A DNA stretch of 64,000 nt from Microbacterium sp. MYb45 (lineage in GTDB: Bacteria > Actinomycetota > Actinomycetes > Actinomycetales > Microbacteriaceae), in assembly GCF_002979655.1 (NCBI RefSeq), contig NZ_PCPG01000009.1, positions 1 through 64,000 on the forward strand, written 5' to 3'. The first letter of the stretch is position 1. Each line of letters starts with the position of its first letter. Below are positions 36,604 to 45,901 of this stretch, in pieces. The notes beneath the pieces were generated by a model. That model did no database searches. It saw only the letters and a list, made by a program, of their open reading frames with translations, and was not told where the DNA came from. A program made the position numbers and the translations under genes.

Positions 36604-37194
36604 ATGGGCAATGAAGCAGCAGGTCAGGACAGACCGCACGGTGTGCCGCGTCGTGCCCTCCTGACGGGAGCAGTGTGGTCTGTCCCTGTGATCGCGATCG
36701 CGGCGGCGACGCCGCTCGCCGCGGCATCGACGGACGCGCGCGGCCGGTTCGTGATCGAGTCGATGCTCGGCGGCACGTGGGTGAATCCCCAGTACTACGG
36801 TGCGTCGATCCAGCTGCGCAACGACGACACTCAGGCGTCCACACTCCCTGTGGAGCCGGTCACCAGCGGCATCGTCGTGGTGACCTTCGCCTCCGTCGAT
36901 GTCGGTGCGGTGCAGCCCGCCATCATCGCCAATGCAGGCGGAAGCAGTCCCGTCGTCGGGGCACTCCCTGCGACCGATCCGACGTGGACATCGGTCGGCG
37001 CGAGTGACAACGGCGATGGCACCGTCTCCTACACGTTGGCCTTCGCCGGGTCGCTCGCCGGGCAAGGCGTGACCAATGTCAGCTTCGGTGTCCTCGGCTC
37101 GACCCCGCTGCATTCGGGCATCTCGGTTTCCGTCCAGGCCACGGGTTCGCCCACCGACGGATCGACGAGTTCCCGCACCGTGACCCTGTTCTGA
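36604..37194 (+). CDS. Exported hypothetical protein with Tat-like signal
   Basis: A 196-residue protein. The N-terminus has PRRALLTGAVWSVPVIAIAAATPLAAAS, read as an arginine pair plus hydrophobic core, so Tat or Sec export is likely. The mature part is Ser/Thr/Val-rich, beta-like and free of Cys, as in many surface or matrix proteins of actinobacteria. I recognise no family. It has its own -10 upstream, and an inverted repeat separates it from the next gene. Confidence 0.7.
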   Translation: MGNEAAGQDRPHGVPRRALLTGAVWSVPVIAIAAATPLAAASTDARGRFVIESMLGGTWVNPQYYGASIQLRNDDTQASTLPVEPVTSGIVVVTFASVDVGAVQPAIIANAGGSSPVVGALPATDPTWTSVGASDNGDGTVSYTLAFAGSLAGQGVTNVSFGVLGSTPLHSGISVSVQATGSPTDGSTSSRTVTLF

Positions 37195-37215
37195 CGGAGA
37201 CACCTCGTCGGGCGT

Positions 37216-37232
37216 TCACCCCGCCGGGGTGA
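37216..37232. promoter_or_regulatory. Inverted repeat TCACCCC-N3-GGGGTGA, copy 1
   Basis: Perfect 7-base arms around GCC, 22 bases past the previous stop and 45 bases before the membrane protein start. The same arms recur at 37921-37937 before the sulfatase gene. This recurrence favours an operator over a terminator. Confidence 0.65.
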
Positions 37233-37276
37233 GCAACCGCTTTCGCCTCCGCAGCGCTTGGCCGAAGATCAAGGCC

Positions 37277-37906
37277 ATGCAGACGGAAGCCTCGGATGAA
37301 CCGGTCCGCACGACCCGGGTTCTCGACATCATCACCGTCGTTCTGCTCTCGGTGACCGCGGTCCTGACAGCGTGGTGCGGATTCGAGGCCTCGAAGTGGG
37401 GCGGCGAGATGTCCATCGCCTTCAGCCAGGCATCGAGTGCGCGAGTCCAAGCAGCCTCGGCACAGTCGACGGCTCAGGCCGCACGTCAGTACGACCTCAC
37501 GCTCTACACCGAATGGGTGCTCGCCGACGAAGAGGGGCGTGACGACCTGGTGCGGTTCATCGAAGAACGCTTCACCGAAGAGTTCGCGGTCGCGTTCGAC
37601 GCGTGGACAGCCGAAGGGCGCACCGCCCGCGGTCCCTTCGTGATGGACGAGTACGTGCCACCCGGCGCGGTCGAGTCCGAAGATCTGAGCGCCCGCGCCG
37701 ATGCGAAATTCGACGAGGCCCTCGCCAACAATCAGCGCGGCGACGACTACTCCCTGCTCACGGTCCTCTTCGCCCTGGTCCTGTTCTTCGCCGCGATCTC
37801 TCAGCATCAGGCGGTCCCGTGGAGGCGCTGGGTGTTCCTCGGTTTGAGTGGGGTCATCGTCATCGGAGGAATCGCGACGCTGCTCACCTTCCCGATCAAG
37901 ATCTGA
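37277..37906 (+). CDS. Orphan membrane protein, unknown function
   Basis: A 209-residue protein. A first membrane helix (about residues 15-35, IITVVLLSVTAVLTAWCGFEASKW-like) is followed by an Ala/Gln-rich, probably coiled, outside loop of about 110 residues, then two closely spaced C-terminal helices (LLTVLFALVLFFAAIS and VFLGLSGVIVIGGIATLL). No family is recognised. ATG 37277 follows a weak AAGG; GTG 37229 would overlap the inverted repeat and is less likely. It stands just ahead of the sulfatase and shares that gene's upstream repeat, so they may respond to the same signal. Confidence 0.7.
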   Translation: MQTEASDEPVRTTRVLDIITVVLLSVTAVLTAWCGFEASKWGGEMSIAFSQASSARVQAASAQSTAQAARQYDLTLYTEWVLADEEGRDDLVRFIEERFTEEFAVAFDAWTAEGRTARGPFVMDEYVPPGAVESEDLSARADAKFDEALANNQRGDDYSLLTVLFALVLFFAAISQHQAVPWRRWVFLGLSGVIVIGGIATLLTFPIKI

Positions 37907-37920
37907 CGGAGATCTTCGGG

Positions 37921-37937
37921 TCACCCCATCGGGGTGA
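37921..37937. promoter_or_regulatory. Inverted repeat TCACCCC-N3-GGGGTGA, copy 2
   Basis: The arms are identical to those at 37216-37232, with ATC at the centre. A -10-like TAGCGT (37969-37974) lies about 40 bases from its centre, a placement usual for an activator or repressor site ahead of a promoter. Confidence 0.65.
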
Positions 37938-38023
37938 TGTGACCTTCCGACGCTGCGCCCGCTGTGGCTAGCGTCGCCCGTGGTGGCGGGCTCACCGCCC
38001 CACCTCGAAACGGGGGTATCGGT

Positions 38024-40348
38024 GTGGCTGAGGACTTCAACGGCAAGATCGCGCTCGATGTGCGGGACTCGGTACCGGACTGGGAGCCGTACCTCCTGCC
38101 GGCCGCACCGGAGAATGCTCCGAATGTGCTCGTGATCCTCTACGACGACACCGGGATGGCATCGTGGTCGCCCTACGGTGGCCGGATCAACATGCCCACG
38201 CTCGACCGGCTTGCCGCGAACGGCCTCACCTACACGCAGTGGCACACCACCGCGCTGTGCTCACCGACTCGTTCCGTGTTCCTCACGGGGCGCAACCACA
38301 CGCGCAACAGCATCGCTTCACTGATGGAGTCGACGAACGGTTTCCCCGGCAACTCGGGGCGGATTCCGGATGACTGTGCACCGATGGCGCACATCCTGCA
38401 GGACAACGGCTACTCGACGTTCTGGCTGGGTAAGGACCACAACGTGCCGGAGCAGGACAACGCCGCCGGCGGCAGCCGCAGGCAGTGGCCGTTGCAGATG
38501 GGCTACGACAGGTTCTACGGCTTCCTCGGCGGAGAGACGAACCAGTGGTACCCCGACCTCGCCGAGGACAACCACTTCATCGAGCAGCCGTACACGCCGG
38601 AAGAGGGGTATCACCTCTCCAAGGACCTCGCGGATCAGGCGTTGCAGATGCTGCGCGGCCAGCAGGCGACCAATCCGACCAAGCCCTGGTACATGTGGTT
38701 CTGCCCCGGGGCGAACCATGCGCCGCATCAGGCGCCGCAGGAGTACATCGACAAGTACAAGGGCGCTTTCGACGAGGGATACGACGCCTATCGCGAGTGG
38801 GTGCTCGGCCGCATGATCGACCGCGGCATCATGCCCGCGGACACCGAGCTGACGCCGTTCAATCCGATGCCGGAAGCTCAGGCGAACGCTGCCGACCACG
38901 TCAAGCCCTGGGACACGCTCAGCGAGGATGAGAAGAAGCTGTTCCGCCGTATGGCAGAGGTCTTCGCCGGATTCAGCGAATACACCGACGCGCAGATCGG
39001 GCGGATCGTCGACTACCTCGAGGAGACCGGCCAGCTCGACGACACGATCATCTTCTATTGCGCCGACAACGGCGCATCCGGAGAGGGGTCGTCCGACGGT
39101 TCCGTGAACGAGAACAAGTTCTTCAACAACTACCCCGACGATCTCGCAGAGAACCTCACCCGTATCGACGACCTCGGCGGCCCCGAGGCCTACAACCACT
39201 ACCCGACGGGCTGGGCGGCAGCATTCTCCACCCCGTTCCCGATGTTCAAGCGCTACAGCCAGTACTCCGGCGGCACCTGCGATCCGATGATCATCCACTG
39301 GCCTGCAGGCATCAAAGCCAGGGGCGAGATCCGCCACCAGTACCACCATGTCACCGACATCGTGCCCACGATCCTTGACGTGGCGGGCCTCGAGATGCCC
39401 GAGGAGTATCGGGGGGTCGAGCAGGAGCCGCTGCCCGGCGTCTCCATGCGGTATTCGTTCGACGCCGCCCCCGACGCGCCCACCCGGAAGAAGCGCCAGT
39501 ACTACAACATGATCGGCACCAGAGGGCTGTGGCAAGACGGGTGGAAGGTCGCTGCCACGCACGCCCCGATCACCGGACACGGCCACTTCGACGAGGATGA
39601 GTGGGAGCTCTACCATGTCGACGAAGACCGTTCGGAATCGAAGAACGTCGCCGCGGACCACCCCGAGAAGGTCAGAGAACTCGTCGATGCCTGGTTCGAA
39701 GAAGCCGAAGTCAATTACGGGCTCCCCATCGACGACCGCACCGCGATGGAGCAACTCACCATCGAGCGCCCCTCGTCCGAGCCCCCACGCCACCGCTACA
39801 TCTACTACCCCGACAGCGGGTCGGTCCCCGAGGGCGTCGCCGTGAACGTGCGGGGTCGGTCATTCAAGATCATCGCGGACGTCGACATCGAAGACGACGC
39901 CGAGGGCGTGATCTTCGCCCACGGATCGCGCTTCGGCGGACACGCCCTGTTCATCCAGGACGGAAGACTGCACTACGTCTACAACTTCCTCGGCATCCAG
40001 CCGGAACAGACGTTCGTCTCGGAGAAGCTCACCTCGGGAAAGCACTCCGTCGGCATGGAGTTCATCCGCGAGGGGGCAGGCGAGTACAAAGAGTCCGTCG
40101 GCACCACGACCCTCTACGTCGACGACCAGGCGGTCGCGACCGGACCGATGCGCGCCCAAGTCGGAAAGTTCACGTTGTGCGGTGACGGCCTGTGCATCGG
40201 ATACGACAGCGCCGACTCGGTGAGCCGCTCCTACCGGTCACCCTTCACCTTCACAGGCGGAACGATCCGCGGCGTGGCCGTCGACGTGAGTGAGGAGCAG
40301 TACCTCGACCTCGAACTCGAAGCGCAGGCCGCCTTCGCGCGGGAGTAG
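38024..40348 (+). CDS. Arylsulfatase (formylglycine-dependent)
   Basis: A 774-residue sulfatase that would hydrolyse a sulfate ester. The catalytic motif is CSPTR (Cys79, to be oxidised to formylglycine) followed by LTGRN; metal-binding DD is in ILYDDTG near residue 40, and YCADNGASGEG holds a second metal site. The C-terminal 170 residues form a beta-rich sandwich-like domain (VAVNVRGRSFKI onward). No export signal is seen, so it is probably cytoplasmic. GTG 38024 has GGGGGT upstream; a longer reading from 37964 begins within the -10-like promoter element. No formylglycine-generating enzyme gene is in the window. Confidence 0.92.
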   Translation: MAEDFNGKIALDVRDSVPDWEPYLLPAAPENAPNVLVILYDDTGMASWSPYGGRINMPTLDRLAANGLTYTQWHTTALCSPTRSVFLTGRNHTRNSIASLMESTNGFPGNSGRIPDDCAPMAHILQDNGYSTFWLGKDHNVPEQDNAAGGSRRQWPLQMGYDRFYGFLGGETNQWYPDLAEDNHFIEQPYTPEEGYHLSKDLADQALQMLRGQQATNPTKPWYMWFCPGANHAPHQAPQEYIDKYKGAFDEGYDAYREWVLGRMIDRGIMPADTELTPFNPMPEAQANAADHVKPWDTLSEDEKKLFRRMAEVFAGFSEYTDAQIGRIVDYLEETGQLDDTIIFYCADNGASGEGSSDGSVNENKFFNNYPDDLAENLTRIDDLGGPEAYNHYPTGWAAAFSTPFPMFKRYSQYSGGTCDPMIIHWPAGIKARGEIRHQYHHVTDIVPTILDVAGLEMPEEYRGVEQEPLPGVSMRYSFDAAPDAPTRKKRQYYNMIGTRGLWQDGWKVAATHAPITGHGHFDEDEWELYHVDEDRSESKNVAADHPEKVRELVDAWFEEAEVNYGLPIDDRTAMEQLTIERPSSEPPRHRYIYYPDSGSVPEGVAVNVRGRSFKIIADVDIEDDAEGVIFAHGSRFGGHALFIQDGRLHYVYNFLGIQPEQTFVSEKLTSGKHSVGMEFIREGAGEYKESVGTTTLYVDDQAVATGPMRAQVGKFTLCGDGLCIGYDSADSVSRSYRSPFTFTGGTIRGVAVDVSEEQYLDLELEAQAAFARE

Positions 40349-40374
40349 GGCGCTCCCACTCTGGACGTCATATG

Positions 40375-40448
40375 TGGAGGGACTGACGGGAATCGAACCC
40401 GCGCTATCTGCTTGGGAAGCAGAAGTTCTACCATTGAACTACAGTCCC
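40375..40448 (-). tRNA. tRNA-Gly (anticodon CCC)
   Basis: Read on the minus strand, the acceptor stem GGGACTG pairs with CAGTCCC, the D arm holds AGTTCAATGGTAGAA, the anticodon stem TCTGC/GCAGA encloses TTCCCAA, giving anticodon CCC, and the T arm reads GCGGGTTCGATTCCCGT. CCA is encoded at the 3' end (TGG at 40375-40377). It decodes GGG. Confidence 0.97.
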
Positions 40449-40512
40449 GAACCCGCCCGAGAGCAGGTGAGGGCAAGCCTACCTGGCACACGGGCGTTGG
40501 CCAAAGTGCGAC

Positions 40513-41367
40513 TCAGCGTCGCGCGTCGACCAGGCGCTGTCGCTGGCTCCCGAGTCCGTCGATGCCGATCTCGACCACGTCGCCGGCGCGCAGGTAGGGG
40601 AAGCGTCCGGAGAGCGCGACTCCCTGCGGGGTGCCGGTGTTGATGAGGTCGCCCGGTTCGAGCACGAGGTACTGCGACAGGTGGTGCACGATCTGCGCCA
40701 CGGTGAAGATCATGTCGGCGGTGTTCGAGTCCTGACGGCCCTCGCCGTTCACCGTCGACCAGAGCCGCAGCGCCTGGGGATCGACTTCATCGGCGGGGAT
40801 GAGTGCAGGTCCGAGCGGGTTGAAGGTCTCGGCGTTCTTGCCCTTCGACCACTGCCCACCGGACCGCTCCACCTGGAACGCCCGTTCGGAGACGTCGTGC
40901 GAGACGACGTATCCGGCCACGTGTGCGAGCGCCTCCTCCGGGCTCGCGAGGTAGCGGGCGGTGGTGCCGATCACGACGCCGAGCTCGACCTCCCAGTCCA
41001 CCTTCTCGGCTCCCGGCGGGATCAGCACGTCGTCGAACGGACCGACGATCGTGTTCGGGTGCTTGTGGAAGAGGATCGGCACCGTGGGCGGGGCATCGCC
41101 GGATTCCGCGGCGTGCGCGGCGTAGTTCTGTCCGATGCACAGCACCGCCATCGGCCGCGCGATCGGTGCACCGACGCGCAGTGCCTCGGCGCCGTCGAGC
41201 AGGGGGAGCGTGCCGGCCGCGAGCGCCTCCCGCGTGCGGGTGATCCCGTCGCGGGCGAGGAACGCGCCGTCGATGTCGCCGGTGAGCGGCGTCAGATCGT
41301 GGATACGACCGTCGTGGCGCACGGCCGGTCGTTCGGCGCCGGCCGCGCCGAGTCGGAGGAATTCCAT
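40513..41367 (-). CDS. Fumarylacetoacetate hydrolase family protein, probable diketo-deoxy-rhamnonate hydrolase
   Basis: A 284-residue FAH-fold enzyme. Metal ligands are visible in VDWEVELGVVIG (two Glu) and GYVVSHDVSERAFQ (Asp); the C-terminal GDLINTGTPQGVALS is family-typical. It is the last gene of the rhamnonate operon, 17 bases after rhmD. Known FAH enzymes in the diketo-hydrolase route of L-rhamnose use split 2,4-diketo-3-deoxy-L-rhamnonate into pyruvate and L-lactate, which fits here. GGAG lies before the ATG. Confidence 0.88.
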   Translation of the reverse strand: MEFLRLGAAGAERPAVRHDGRIHDLTPLTGDIDGAFLARDGITRTREALAAGTLPLLDGAEALRVGAPIARPMAVLCIGQNYAAHAAESGDAPPTVPILFHKHPNTIVGPFDDVLIPPGAEKVDWEVELGVVIGTTARYLASPEEALAHVAGYVVSHDVSERAFQVERSGGQWSKGKNAETFNPLGPALIPADEVDPQALRLWSTVNGEGRQDSNTADMIFTVAQIVHHLSQYLVLEPGDLINTGTPQGVALSGRFPYLRAGDVVEIGIDGLGSQRQRLVDARR

Positions 41368-41384
41368 GTGTCGTGTCTCCAGGG

Positions 41385-42563
41385 TCAGTGCGTGTAGGGG
41401 CGGTGCTTGTCGATGGCGTCGGAGAGCTCGACGCCGAAGCCGGGAGTCTCCGGCACCTTGAGTCGGCCGTTGACCGGCACGGGCTCGCCCACGAGCATCG
41501 GCGAGAACATCGGCACGACCTCCTCGGCGGTCGGGTGCATCATGAGGAACTCCGCGAACGGGCTGTTCGTGCGCGTCACGACGAAGTGGTACGAGTACAC
41601 CGACGATCCGTGCGGAACGACCATGGTGCCGTGCGCGTCCGCGAGCGCCGAGATCTTCAACAGCTCGGTGATGCCGCCGCACCAGCCCACGTCGGGCTGG
41701 ATCAGGTCGACGCCGGTCTCGAGCAGCTGCCGGAATCCCCATCGCGTCGCCTCGTGCTCGCCGGTCGTGACGAGCACGGTGGAGGGTGCGCGCTTGCGCA
41801 GCTCGGCGTATCCCCAGTAGTCGTCGGGGATGAGCGCCTCCTCGATCCACTTCAGCCCGTGCTCGGCGGCGGCGTGGGCGAGGCGCGTCGCGTACTCGAC
41901 GTCGAGCGACATCCAGCAGTCCAGCATGAGCCAGAAGTCGTCGCCGACCTTCTCGCGCATGTCGGCGAGCAGCTCGATGTTCTTCCGCATCCCCTCCTCG
42001 CCCTCGGCGGGGCCGTGGTGCAGGGGCATCTTGCCGCCGATGAAGCCGAGCTCCTTCGCGCGGTCGGGGCGCGCACCGGTCGCGTAGAACTGCAGCTCGT
42101 CGCGCACCGGGCCGCCCAGGAGCTCGAAGACGGGCACCTGTCGCACGCGACCGAGCAGGTCGTAGAGCGCGAGGTCGACACCGCTGATGGCGTTCAGCAC
42201 CACACCGCGTCGCCCGTAGTACAGCGTCGACTTGTACATCTGATCCCAGATGCGCTCGATGTCGGTGATCTTGCGGCCTTCGAGGAAACGCGCCAGGTGC
42301 TTCTCGACGATGAATGCGCCGATCTCGCCGGCGGTCGTCACCGAGAATCCGACCGTGCCGTCGCTGGCCTCGATCTCGACCACCAGGGTGCCGAGCACGT
42401 TGATGCCGAAGCTCTGCCGCGACTGCCGGTACTCGGGGTACACGCTCATCGGCGTCGCGATGTGATCGTCGATCCAGTGCTCGGCGCCCTGGTCGTGGTA
42501 GTCCGCTCCGCCGCCGCGCACGGTGTACGCGCGGACCTCGCGGATGGTGGGGGTGCCGGTCAT
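41385..42563 (-). CDS. rhmD: L-rhamnonate dehydratase
   Basis: A 392-residue enolase-superfamily enzyme that dehydrates L-rhamnonate to 2-keto-3-deoxy-L-rhamnonate. The sequence follows E. coli RhmD closely ([39 protein letters not shown]). Mg ligands are Asp215, Glu241 and Glu269; His318 in VPHGSSVYS is the catalytic base. The length matches (about 400). The start overlaps the dehydrogenase stop by 4 bases. It is the anchor for assigning the whole operon. Confidence 0.95.
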   Translation of the reverse strand: MTGTPTIREVRAYTVRGGGADYHDQGAEHWIDDHIATPMSVYPEYRQSRQSFGINVLGTLVVEIEASDGTVGFSVTTAGEIGAFIVEKHLARFLEGRKITDIERIWDQMYKSTLYYGRRGVVLNAISGVDLALYDLLGRVRQVPVFELLGGPVRDELQFYATGARPDRAKELGFIGGKMPLHHGPAEGEEGMRKNIELLADMREKVGDDFWLMLDCWMSLDVEYATRLAHAAAEHGLKWIEEALIPDDYWGYAELRKRAPSTVLVTTGEHEATRWGFRQLLETGVDLIQPDVGWCGGITELLKISALADAHGTMVVPHGSSVYSYHFVVTRTNSPFAEFLMMHPTAEEVVPMFSPMLVGEPVPVNGRLKVPETPGFGVELSDAIDKHRPYTH

Positions 42564-43597
42564 CGTGTCTCTTCCTCTCGGTCGAATCGGACAAGGACCT
42601 TGCCCGGGGTGCCGTCGCCCGCCGCGAGGGCGGAGAAGGCGGCGTCTGCATCGGCGACGTCGATCTCGCGGCTGATCAGCGCGCCGTAGACGTCGGGGTC
42701 GGCGCCGATGATCTCGGTGGCATCGGCGAAGTCGTCGGATCCGTAGGTGAAGCTGCCGATGAGCGATCGCTCCTCGGTGCTGACCAGGAACGCGTCGATG
42801 GTCACCTGCGGAGCCCCCATCCCGACCAGGCAGATCGGGGCTCCGAGCGTGGTGCTGGTGAACGCGTCCCGCAGCGTCGGGGTGATCCCCACCGCGTCGA
42901 GCGCCGCGTCGGCGAGCCCGCCGCCGGCACGGAGCTGGTCCGCGACCGGACCGTCCGCCGGATCGATCGTCTCGGCGCCGAGCCGCCGCACGAGCTCGCG
43001 GCGTGCGGCATCCATCTCGCTCACGATGATCGTCGCGGCGCCCGCGTCGCGCAGGGCGATCACGATGGACTGGCCGATCGGACCGCCGCCGATCACGAGC
43101 ACGCGTCCGAGGCTCCCGGCGGGGAGTCGGCGTACGGCGTGCACCGCCACGGCGAGCGGCTCGATCAGCGCACCCAGTTCGATCGGCAGGCCGTCGGGCA
43201 GCGCGACGACATTGCGCGCCGGGACGACGACGTAGTCCGCGAACGCGGCGGGGATCTCCTTCGCCACACCGATCACATGCTTGCCGGGGTGGTGCTGCTC
43301 CCGTCCCGCGAACGCTGCGGCATCCTCGGCGGGCACGACGACGGGGTTGAACGTCACCGCCGTGCCGACCGCGAGCTCGTCGACACCGGTGCCGAGCGCG
43401 GCGATCGTCCCGCTCGACTCGTGCCCCATCACCTGCCCGGGGAACCGGCGTCCGTTCTCGCCGGTGTAGCCGTGCACGTCGGATCCGCAGATCCCGGTCG
43501 CGGCCACCCGGATGAGTGCCTCGCCGGGGCCGGGCTGCGGAATCGGGGCTTCACGGACGTCGAGGCGTCCGATCTCGGTGAGGACGAGCTCGCGCAT
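42560..43597 (-). CDS. Zinc-type alcohol dehydrogenase (MDR family), possible keto-deoxy-rhamnonate dehydrogenase
   Basis: A 345-residue medium-chain dehydrogenase. [12 protein letters not shown] and MGHESSG carry the catalytic zinc Cys, His and Glu; [11 protein letters not shown] is the NAD(P)-binding loop. The usual four-Cys structural-zinc lobe is missing: the region [19 protein letters not shown] has no cysteine. It is co-translated with rhmD. In the known route a dehydrogenase oxidises C4 of 2-keto-3-deoxy-L-rhamnonate; here this zinc enzyme would take that role instead of the usual short-chain enzyme. That assignment is an inference. Confidence 0.85.
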   Translation of the reverse strand: MRELVLTEIGRLDVREAPIPQPGPGEALIRVAATGICGSDVHGYTGENGRRFPGQVMGHESSGTIAALGTGVDELAVGTAVTFNPVVVPAEDAAAFAGREQHHPGKHVIGVAKEIPAAFADYVVVPARNVVALPDGLPIELGALIEPLAVAVHAVRRLPAGSLGRVLVIGGGPIGQSIVIALRDAGAATIIVSEMDAARRELVRRLGAETIDPADGPVADQLRAGGGLADAALDAVGITPTLRDAFTSTTLGAPICLVGMGAPQVTIDAFLVSTEERSLIGSFTYGSDDFADATEIIGADPDVYGALISREIDVADADAAFSALAAGDGTPGKVLVRFDREEETR

Positions 43598-43629
43598 GGG
43601 CGTATGTCTCCTTGATCTGCCGGGCGCGG

Positions 43630-44973
43630 TCAGCGCTGGCCGGCGGTCGTGGTCGTGGCGAGTCCGACGCCGTCCGTCTCGCGGACAGTGGGGCTGACGA
43701 CCTTGCTGAGGGCGATGAGGCCGGCGCCGACCAGGGCGATCGCGGCCAGGATGATGAGTCCCGCGCTGTCGCCGAACGTGGCGTCCGCCCAGTTCTTCAG
43801 GACCGGCGCGAGGAAGCCGCCGAGGCTGCCGAGCGAGTTGATGAGCGCGATGCCGCTCGCGGCCGCCGCTCCCAGCAGGAACGACGTCGGCAGCGTCCAG
43901 AACACCGGCTGCACCGAGATGAACCCCGCCGCACCGACGCTGAGCGCGGCCAGGGCGATCAGCGGATCCTGGATGACGGCGGAGAGCACGATGCCGACGC
44001 CGGCCGCGGCGAGCGCGCACGTGGCGATCAGGCGGCGCTGACCCGTGCTGTCCGCGAGTCGGGAGAGCACGAAGGTGACGATCAGCGCGAAGGTCCACGG
44101 CACGGCCGTCAGCAGGCCGACCTCGAGCCCGACGGGCTTGCCGACGATCGTGGCGATCTGGGTGGGCAGATAGAAGGTCACCCCGTAGACGCTCATCTGG
44201 ATCGTGAGGTAGATCGCGGCGAAGTACAGCACCACCGGGTTGGCGAGTGCGCGCAGGGCGCCCCGCGGCGAGTGGTTCTCCTTCGCCGAGTCCTCCGCTT
44301 CGAGTGCGGCCAGGAGCGTCGAGCGCTCGCCCTCGCTCAGCCACTTCGCGTCCTTCGGGCCGTTGTCGAGGTAGAAGAACGCGACGATGCCGATGATCAC
44401 CGTGAGGATGCCGGTCACCAGGAACATGAGCTGCCAGCCGTGGAGGCCGACCTTGCCGTCGAGGTCGAGCAGCATTCCCGACAGCGGTCCGCCGAAGATG
44501 AAGGCGAGCGGTGCGCCGAAGTAGAACAGGCCGTTCACGCGGGCGCGGAACTTGAGCGGGATCCAGTAGGTGAGGAACAGGATGACGCCGGGGAAGAAGC
44601 CCGCTTCGGTGATGCCGAGCAGCACGCGCAGGATGTAGAAGATCCACTCGTTGGTGGCGAACATCATGAGCGCGGAGACGATGCCCCACGAGACCATGAT
44701 GCGCGCGAGCCAGATCTTGGCCCCGACCTTGCGCATGATCAGGTTCGAGGGCACTTCGAACACCGCGTAGCCGAGGAAGAAGATCCCGGCGCCGAGCGCG
44801 TAGGCAGCATCCGAGATCCCGGTGTCGGCCTGCCAGGCGGCCTTCGCGAATCCGAGGTTGGCCCGGTCGAGGAAGGCCAGGATGTACATCAGAAGCAGGA
44901 TCGGGATCAGCCGGAGCGTGACCTTGCGGACGATCGCGGCGAGTTCGGGCCGCGTGGGGGACTGGGTGGACAT
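43630..44973 (-). CDS. MFS transporter, anion:cation symporter family, probable L-rhamnonate importer
   Basis: A 447-residue 12-helix transporter of the ACS family. RLIPILLLMYILAFLDRANLGFA, GYAVFEVPSNLIMRKVGAKIW and RVLLGITEAGFFPGVI are the family blocks, shared with tartrate, galactonate and rhamnonate carriers (RhmT). As the first gene of the operon with rhmD it probably imports L-rhamnonate or a related sugar acid. The ATG at 44973 has a GGAG site; a GTG at 45012 would lie within the palindrome. Confidence 0.9.
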   Translation of the reverse strand: MSTQSPTRPELAAIVRKVTLRLIPILLLMYILAFLDRANLGFAKAAWQADTGISDAAYALGAGIFFLGYAVFEVPSNLIMRKVGAKIWLARIMVSWGIVSALMMFATNEWIFYILRVLLGITEAGFFPGVILFLTYWIPLKFRARVNGLFYFGAPLAFIFGGPLSGMLLDLDGKVGLHGWQLMFLVTGILTVIIGIVAFFYLDNGPKDAKWLSEGERSTLLAALEAEDSAKENHSPRGALRALANPVVLYFAAIYLTIQMSVYGVTFYLPTQIATIVGKPVGLEVGLLTAVPWTFALIVTFVLSRLADSTGQRRLIATCALAAAGVGIVLSAVIQDPLIALAALSVGAAGFISVQPVFWTLPTSFLLGAAAASGIALINSLGSLGGFLAPVLKNWADATFGDSAGLIILAAIALVGAGLIALSKVVSPTVRETDGVGLATTTTAGQR

Positions 44974-45007
44974 CGGTGCATCTCCATTGACGAGGGAATC
45001 CAATGCG

Positions 45008-45061
45008 TTCACGTATGTGAATCTGATGTCTCAGACCTGAACGCGCGATAGTGTGACACAC
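45008..45061. promoter_or_regulatory. Palindromes between the rhamnonate operon and its IclR gene
   Basis: TTCACGTATGTGAA (45008-45021) has 5-base arms around four bases, and GTGTGACACAC (45051-45061) is a perfect odd palindrome. Both lie in the 124-base divergent region; either could be the IclR operator. Confidence 0.45.
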
Positions 45062-45097
45062 GTTCGCGTCGGACACAATTCATCCATCGGGGGAGAC

Positions 45098-45892
45098 ATG
45101 ACAGACACCGCGCAGGCGCCGAGTGCCGTGAAATCCGCCGGTCGGGCCCTCGAGATCATCGAGCACCTCGCCGCGACCGATGCCCAGACGTTCCCGGAAC
45201 TCCTCGGGGCGCTGGGGCTGCCGCGCTCGAGCGCGCACGGCCTGCTCCGCACGCTCGTCGACGCCGGCTGGGTCGAACTCGACCCGGTGAGCAAGCGCTA
45301 TTCGCTGGGCCTCAAGGCCTGGCAGATCGGGCAGCGCTACGACGGGCACCGCCTGCTGCTCGAGGCCGGGCCGGCGCTGATGCGCGCTCTCACCGACGAG
45401 ACCGGGGAGACCGTGCAGATGGCCCGGCTCGACGGGGTGGAGAACGTCTACATCGCGATCAGCCCGTCGCCGAATCCCATGCGTCTGGCGTCGAACGTGG
45501 GGATGCGACTCCACGCGCACGCGACCGGCATCGGCAAGGCGCTGTTGAGCACGCTCGATGATGACGACGTCATGCGCCGCCTGCACCAGGTCGCGATCCC
45601 GCGCCTGACGGCCCGCACGATCACCGACCCGGACGACATCCTCGCGGTCATCGAGAAGGGGCGGGATGTGGGCTTCTTCGTGGACGACGAGGAGTTCATC
45701 GACGGATGCCGCTGTGTGGCGATGCCGCTCACCTGGCCGGAAGAGACCGGCGTGGCCGCCGCGCTGAGCATCACGATGCCGACCAGCCGCACCGACGAGC
45801 GGTGGCCGCACTCCATGGTCGAGCCGCTGCGGCGCACGGTCCTTCGCCTCCGCGAGGACATGCATCTCCAGGGGATCAGCATCGGCAACTAG
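45098..45892 (+). CDS. IclR-family regulator of the rhamnonate operon
   Basis: A 264-residue regulator. The N-terminal winged helix runs VKSAGRALEIIEHLA to LVDAGWVELDPVSKRYSLG; the effector domain ends with TWPEETGVAAALSIT. It is divergent from the RhmT-like gene, the same arrangement as rhmR in E. coli, so it probably senses a rhamnonate-derived acid. The ATG at 45098 has GGGGGAG upstream; a GTG at 45053 lies in the promoter palindrome. Confidence 0.9.
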   Translation: MTDTAQAPSAVKSAGRALEIIEHLAATDAQTFPELLGALGLPRSSAHGLLRTLVDAGWVELDPVSKRYSLGLKAWQIGQRYDGHRLLLEAGPALMRALTDETGETVQMARLDGVENVYIAISPSPNPMRLASNVGMRLHAHATGIGKALLSTLDDDDVMRRLHQVAIPRLTARTITDPDDILAVIEKGRDVGFFVDDEEFIDGCRCVAMPLTWPEETGVAAALSITMPTSRTDERWPHSMVEPLRRTVLRLREDMHLQGISIGN

Positions 45893-45901
45893 GCTGGGGC
45901 C

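Noticed and set aside
37964..38023. N-terminal extension of the sulfatase from GTG 37964
   Set aside because: The start would lie within the -10-like promoter region just after the inverted repeat, and the added residues show no signal peptide.
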